NCBI GenBank assembly: GCA_947174575.1
Contig: CAMWJM010000026.1
Location: 1-10,179, forward strand
Origin: an uncultured Alistipes sp.
GTDB taxonomy: Bacteria; Bacteroidota; Bacteroidia; Bacteroidales; Rikenellaceae
Length of the DNA stretch: 10,179 bases
Direction of reading: 5' to 3'
Shown: in pieces, positions 7,653 through 10,179 of the stretch
Numbering within the stretch: position 1 is the first letter of the stretch
How the letters are laid out: every line of letters begins with the position of its first letter
Program-made: the position numbers and the translations under genes
The notes under the pieces: generated by a model
Seen by the model: only the letters and a program-made list of their open reading frames with translations
Told to the model about the DNA's origin: nothing
The model's database searches: none

Positions 7653-8663
7653 CTATTCCGCCCGCTTGGCCGCTTTGAGCGAATCGCGTTCGGCCTTGGC
7701 CGCAGCCTTGGCGGCCCGGCGCTCGGCCCGCTCCTTCATCTTTTCGGGATCGCGCCCGAAGAGCGACAGGTGGACATACCGCGCGGGGTAGGCTTTCAGA
7801 TCGGCCAGCAGGGCCGACAGATGCCCCGAAGCGAGCGTGAGCGAATCATAAAGCGCGGGATCGTTCATCAACCGGCCGGCGGTACCGTCGCCCCGGTCGA
7901 GCTTGTGCAGCAAATCGTTGAGCGAGCCGGCGGCCTCGGAAAGCTCGCGCGCGAAATCGGCGTCGGAGAGCTGCGCGGCGATCCGGTTCAGACTATAGAC
8001 GATACTGTCGATCCGCCCGGCGTTGGAACCGAGCGCACCGGAGAACCGGGCGAAATTATCCACGACGGCGTGCAGATTCCGCTTCTCGGCGGTCAGCAGG
8101 CCGCTCAACTCGCCCGTCAGCGCATTGAGGTGAGCGAGCGTGGCGCCGATATTCTGCTCGTTGGACTCCAGCAGCCGACTCACATCGTCCAGCGTTCGCG
8201 ACAGATCGCCGGTCACCTGCGAAATCTTCTGCTTCACGAAATCCAGCTCCGAGCCGGCCACGTCCATCAAACCCGGATCGCGCCCCGAGCGGATCGTGTC
8301 GCCCTTGGCGAAACAAGTGGGCGCCGTGCCGTAGGTGATCTCGATCGCTTTCGACCCCATCAACCCGTTGCTCACGATCCGAGCCTCCGAATCGGTGGGG
8401 ATGCCGTACTCCTTCTTGACGGTCAGCCGCAGCACCACGCGGTCGCTGCGCTGCGGGTCGAACATGATCGCCGACACGGTGCCGATCTTCACCCCCTTGA
8501 CCATGATGGGCGAGGCGTTCTGCACGCCGCCGACCTGGTCGTAGACGGCGTAATACTCCACATTGCGCCCGAAGATGTCGAATCCCTTCAGAAACCGGAT
8601 ACCGGCCCACGCCGCACAGATCATCGCCACGGCGAACAGCCCTATTTTCGCTTCTCTTTTCAT
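7653..8663 (-). CDS. MCE/MlaD family lipid-transport protein
   Basis: 336 residues. The cytoplasmic start MKREAKIG runs into one transmembrane anchor (about 7-27, IGLFAVAMICAAWAGIRFL), and there is no cleavable signal. The MCE domain follows (about 35-115), with YYAVYDQVGGVQNASPIMVKG, VKIGTVSAI and SNGLMGSKAIEI. The rest is long periplasmic helices (about 138-290) containing the GDGTAGRLMNDPALYDSL segment (258-275) seen in many MCE proteins. A conserved-looking YVHLSLFGRDP (296-306) precedes a Lys/Ala/Arg-rich tail (307-336). MCE proteins form hexamers or tubes that bridge the envelope and carry phospholipids with an ABC permease and ATPase (MlaE/MlaF type). No such partner genes are present here, so they must lie elsewhere. 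It sits between the periplasmic amidase (11 nt) and mutS2 (3 nt), a pairing I recall from other Bacteroidetes. The ATG is preceded by the amidase stop; no strong Shine-Dalgarno. Confidence 0.93.
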   Translation of the reverse strand: MKREAKIGLFAVAMICAAWAGIRFLKGFDIFGRNVEYYAVYDQVGGVQNASPIMVKGVKIGTVSAIMFDPQRSDRVVLRLTVKKEYGIPTDSEARIVSNGLMGSKAIEITYGTAPTCFAKGDTIRSGRDPGLMDVAGSELDFVKQKISQVTGDLSRTLDDVSRLLESNEQNIGATLAHLNALTGELSGLLTAEKRNLHAVVDNFARFSGALGSNAGRIDSIVYSLNRIAAQLSDADFARELSEAAGSLNDLLHKLDRGDGTAGRLMNDPALYDSLTLASGHLSALLADLKAYPARYVHLSLFGRDPEKMKERAERRAAKAAAKAERDSLKAAKRAE

Positions 8664-8674
8664 ATGATAGTTCT

Positions 8675-9826
8675 CTATTTCACGATTTTACCGTCGCGAC
8701 ACCGCACGATGAAAGCATCGGGGAACCGCTTCCGCACCTCCTCCGTCAACCGCCGATGCGCCTCGGCTCGGGTGTCGCATTCATACACGCAATATTTGTA
8801 GCGGAATGCGCCGTCGGCCGTATATTGCCGGGCTTGCCCGCAGTACTCTTTCAGCTGGCTCTTGTCGTCGAGCTTCACGGGTATGCGGCTCGAAAGAATC
8901 TGCACCGCATAGCGCACGATCGGCTTCTTCGCCGGCTTCGCATCGGATTTCGCCGCAGGCTGCGGTTCGGCGACCGCCGGAGCGGGCGCAGGCGCAGGGG
9001 TCGCCGCGGGGGCGGGACGCACGGGTTCTTCCTCGGCGCCGCGCGTCTCCAGCACATAGGCCGAATAATCCTTGACCGCCCGGAACAGCGAACGCGCCAG
9101 CTCCTCCTGCCCCTTGTCGGACTTGAGGTAGGCGGCTTCGCGCGAATTCGACAGGAAGCCTATTTCGGTCAGCACACCGGGCATGTCGGTGGCATAGAGC
9201 ACACGCAGCAGCTGGGGTTTGATCTTGCGCACATGCCGCCCGATCTTGAGGTAATTGTTCTGGATGCAGCGCGCCATGGCCATGCTGTATTCGCCATAGG
9301 TGAACTGCAGGTTCTGGATATAGGCCCGCACGATGGCCGCCGTCCGCTCGTCGGACATGTCGATCAAATCGTCGCGGTTGTTCTCGTAGAGCGCATCCTG
9401 GTTGTAGTGCTGCTCCTTGGGACTCTCGCCCATGACCAGCGTCTCCACGCCGCGGGCCGAAGCATCGTCGGCCGCATTGACATGGATCGAGATGAAGAGG
9501 TCGCCGCCCGCCTTGTTGGCGATGTCGGCCCGGGCCTGCAGATCGTCGATCTTGGTGCGGGCCAGCGCCTTGTCCGTAGTGCGGGTATAGACCACCTGGA
9601 CACCCGGCATACCCTCCCGGATCATCTTGCCCAAGCGCAAGGCGACCTTCAGCGTGAGGGCTTTCTCCGTGGTGCCGAAATAGGTCGCACCCGGATCGTC
9701 GCCTCCGTGTCCGGGATCGATCACCACGACCCGCACGCCGCACGGTGCAGGCTGCGCCGTCGCGCCGTCGGCCCGAACCGTCGCCAGCGCGACGAGCAAC
9801 ATCCCGAAAATCCGTCGTATATACAT
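8675..9826 (-). CDS. Periplasmic N-acetylmuramoyl-L-alanine amidase (Amidase_3) with SPOR domain
   Basis: 383 residues from the ATG at 9824-9826. The protein starts MYIRRIFGMLLVALATV, a good signal peptide with likely cleavage near ADGATA. The Amidase_3 zinc hydrolase (about 31-260) has Zn ligands H40 (DPGHGG), E54 (TEKALTLK) and H115 (SIHVNA), and the catalytic Glu E221 in TEIGFLSN, so it should cut the bond between MurNAc and L-Ala to separate daughter-cell peptidoglycan. An insertion (about 134-182) lies where AmiA/B/C-type enzymes carry a regulatory helix; that role here is inferred. A Pro/Ala/Glu linker (264-301) leads to a SPOR domain (304-383: VRYAVQILSS, YKYCVYECDTRAEA), which binds denuded glycan at the septum. 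The frame stays open upstream to a TTG at 9842-9844 (six more residues, SKQRF after the initiator), but the ATG gives the cleaner signal peptide. First gene of the leftward operon. Confidence 0.94.
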   Translation of the reverse strand: MYIRRIFGMLLVALATVRADGATAQPAPCGVRVVVIDPGHGGDDPGATYFGTTEKALTLKVALRLGKMIREGMPGVQVVYTRTTDKALARTKIDDLQARADIANKAGGDLFISIHVNAADDASARGVETLVMGESPKEQHYNQDALYENNRDDLIDMSDERTAAIVRAYIQNLQFTYGEYSMAMARCIQNNYLKIGRHVRKIKPQLLRVLYATDMPGVLTEIGFLSNSREAAYLKSDKGQEELARSLFRAVKDYSAYVLETRGAEEEPVRPAPAATPAPAPAPAVAEPQPAAKSDAKPAKKPIVRYAVQILSSRIPVKLDDKSQLKEYCGQARQYTADGAFRYKYCVYECDTRAEAHRRLTEEVRKRFPDAFIVRCRDGKIVK

Positions 9827-9891
9827 AAAACGCTGTTTCGACAAAATGCGAGCAACCTCGAACGAGTCCGGTTTTTGTGTTCGGCTTATTC

Positions 9892-9916
9892 GTATCTTCG
9901 GCTACGCCCAAGATAC
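9892..9916. repeat. Inverted repeat GTATCTT...AAGATAC
   Basis: Perfect 7-bp arms GTATCTT (9892-9898) and AAGATAC (9910-9916). Inside them, after a C/C mismatch, GGC (9900-9902) pairs with GCC (9906-9908) around a three-base loop. It overlaps the left copy of the direct repeat. It could be an operator or a hairpin; it is not followed by a T run on either strand, so it does not look like a terminator. Confidence 0.6.
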
Positions 9917-9924
9917 TCTCGCTC

Positions 9925-9953
9925 GGCAATGCACAAATAAATTTGGCATTGCC
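9925..9953. repeat. Inverted repeat GGCAATGC-N13-GCATTGCC overlapping the -33 box
   Basis: Perfect 8-bp arms GGCAATGC (9925-9932) and GCATTGCC (9946-9953). The AT-rich centre is itself nearly symmetric: CAAAT (9934-9938) against ATTTG (9941-9945), with one unpaired A at 9933. The -33 TTTG of the rightward promoter (9942-9945) lies in its right half, so any protein that binds the palindrome would compete with sigma factor. It could equally be part of a dispersed repeat. Confidence 0.65.
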
Positions 9954-9973
9954 CTCGGCTTTTCGTATCTTTG
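9942..9973 (+). promoter_or_regulatory. Bacteroidetes-type promoter, facing right
   Basis: TTTG at 9942-9945, 20 nt spacer, then TATCTTTG at 9966-9973. This fits the Bacteroidetes primary sigma (SigAb) consensus TTTG-N19-21-TAnnTTTG in every specified base. Transcription should start about 5-8 nt downstream (about 9980) and read away from the amidase operon, into the contig end. No equally good match was found on the minus strand in front of the amidase gene; the nearest are TTTATTTG inside the palindrome and GCATTTTG near 9841-9850, both with mismatches. Confidence 0.75.
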
Positions 9974-10040
9974 TCGGGTTAAACCGGCCCCGGAGAGCTA
10001 GCACACGCCGATCCGGGCGGTATTGACCACTTGTCGGGAA

Positions 10041-10085
10041 ATGGACGATTTTTTTTGGGATTTTGAAAACTGCCAAGAAGAAAGG
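10041..10085 (+). CDS. Possible 5' end of a divergent gene, truncated by adapter
   Basis: An ATG at 10041 lies about 60 nt beyond the predicted start of transcription from the rightward promoter. It opens 15 codons (MDDFFWDFENCQEER) before genomic sequence gives way to adapter at about 10086. No Shine-Dalgarno is visible, which is normal for the phylum. Fifteen residues are too few to name a family, and no homology is claimed. The genuine gene would continue on the missing side of the contig. The A/T-rich composition of this short stretch (a run of eight T) differs from the neighbouring genes, so sequencing error cannot be excluded. Confidence 0.3.
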
Positions 10086-10155
10086 CTGACTCTTATAACA
10101 ATCTGACGCTGCCGACGACTAGTAGAGTGTAGATGTCGGTGGGCGCCGTATCAGT
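10086..10155. other. Illumina Nextera i5-side adapter, index and P5 (sequencing artefact)
   Basis: From 10086 the sequence follows the reverse complement of the Nextera Read 1 transposon adapter. The Tn5 mosaic end (10086-10104, CTGACTCTTATAACAATCT) agrees at 15 of 19 bases. GACGCTGCCGACGA (10105-10118) is exact over 14. Then comes exactly 8 bases of index (CTAGTAGA, 10119-10126), and 10127-10155 matches the reverse complement of P5 at 26 of 29 bases; two of its three mismatches are T read as G and one is C read as G. The order, lengths and spacing leave no doubt that this is library read-through assembled into the contig. It is not a natural Tn5 end. Confidence 0.96.
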
Positions 10156-10179
10156 AAAAAAAAATGGGGGGGGGGGGGG
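10156..10179. other. A run and poly-G tail past the end of the P5 oligonucleotide
   Basis: Nine A, one T and fourteen G follow directly after the P5 sequence. This is what a two-colour Illumina instrument reports when a read passes the end of the library molecule (A calls, then no-signal calls scored as G). It carries no genomic information. Confidence 0.95.

Larger units (their letters stand above)
9881..9973 (+). repeat. Two near-identical copies of a promoter-like 19-mer
   Basis: TCGGCTTATTCGTATCTTC (9881-9899) and TCGGCTTTTCGTATCTTTG (9955-9973) are imperfect direct repeats, differing by one A inserted in the first copy and in the last bases. The right copy contains the perfect -7 hexamer region TATCTTTG; the left copy has the degenerate TATCTTCG and no TTTG at the proper distance. 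The 55-nt interval between copies holds the two inverted repeats. A duplicated promoter, or a dispersed repeat that carries promoter sequences, would explain it. Confidence 0.65.

Noticed and set aside
5208..8801. Plus-strand open frame of 1197 codons opposite mutS2 and the MCE gene
   Set aside because: It is antisense to two convincing genes with intact motifs. Its translation is rich in His, Arg, Gln and Leu with no domain pattern, as expected from the complement of GC-rich codons that rarely produce stops.
9892..9953. Inverted repeats as a bidirectional terminator
   Set aside because: Neither hairpin is followed by a T run on either strand, and both lie next to promoter sequences rather than behind a gene end.
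10086..10104. Tn5/Tn10-like mosaic end suggesting an insertion sequence
   Set aside because: The adjoining Read 1 adapter, 8-base index and P5 sequence show it comes from Nextera library preparation, not from a resident transposon.
10165..10179. Poly-G run as a possible G-quadruplex or repeat
   Set aside because: It follows the P5 sequence and an A run directly, which is the usual no-signal output of two-colour sequencing.

Overview
The window is the end of a contig from a GC-rich member of the Bacteroidales, most likely Alistipes or a relative in the Rikenellaceae. That placement is inferred. It rests on a MurF-Alr fusion protein, a MutS2 with a 'DVRG' Smr domain, a Bacteroidetes-type RsmI-like methyltransferase, the general lack of Shine-Dalgarno sequences, and a Bacteroidetes-type -33/-7 promoter. 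No species-level marker is present.

The layout is one dense leftward (minus-strand) gene train from about 9826 to beyond base 1, in this order of transcription: SPOR-domain N-acetylmuramoyl-L-alanine amidase, MCE/MlaD-family protein, MutS2, MurF-Alr fusion, RsmI-like SAM methyltransferase, GrpE, DnaJ, and a small lineage-specific protein cut by the left edge. Junctions are 11 nt, 3 nt, 3 nt, a 1-nt overlap, 63 nt, 4 nt and 7 nt, so the train reads as one operon, with a possible subdivision in the 63-nt gap before grpE. Base 1 lies inside a gene.

The genes group into cell-envelope work (amidase for septal peptidoglycan, MCE protein for lipid transport, MurF-Alr for D-Ala supply and UDP-MurNAc-pentapeptide synthesis), translation or DNA quality control (MutS2, RsmI-like methyltransferase) and protein folding (GrpE and DnaJ, the co-chaperones of a DnaK encoded elsewhere). 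All are housekeeping functions. I see no mobile element, CRISPR array, tRNA, rRNA or defence system.

The 9827-10085 stretch is the upstream intergenic region. It holds a textbook Bacteroidetes promoter facing right (TTTG-N20-TATCTTTG, 9942-9973), a second degenerate copy of its -7 region, two inverted repeats, and possibly the first 15 codons of a divergent gene. The last 94 bases (10086-10179) are not biological. They are the reverse complement of the Illumina Nextera i5-side adapter with an 8-base index and the P5 sequence, then an A run and a G run typical of read-through on a two-colour sequencer. The assembly is therefore contaminated with adapter at this end, and the divergent gene is truncated artificially.
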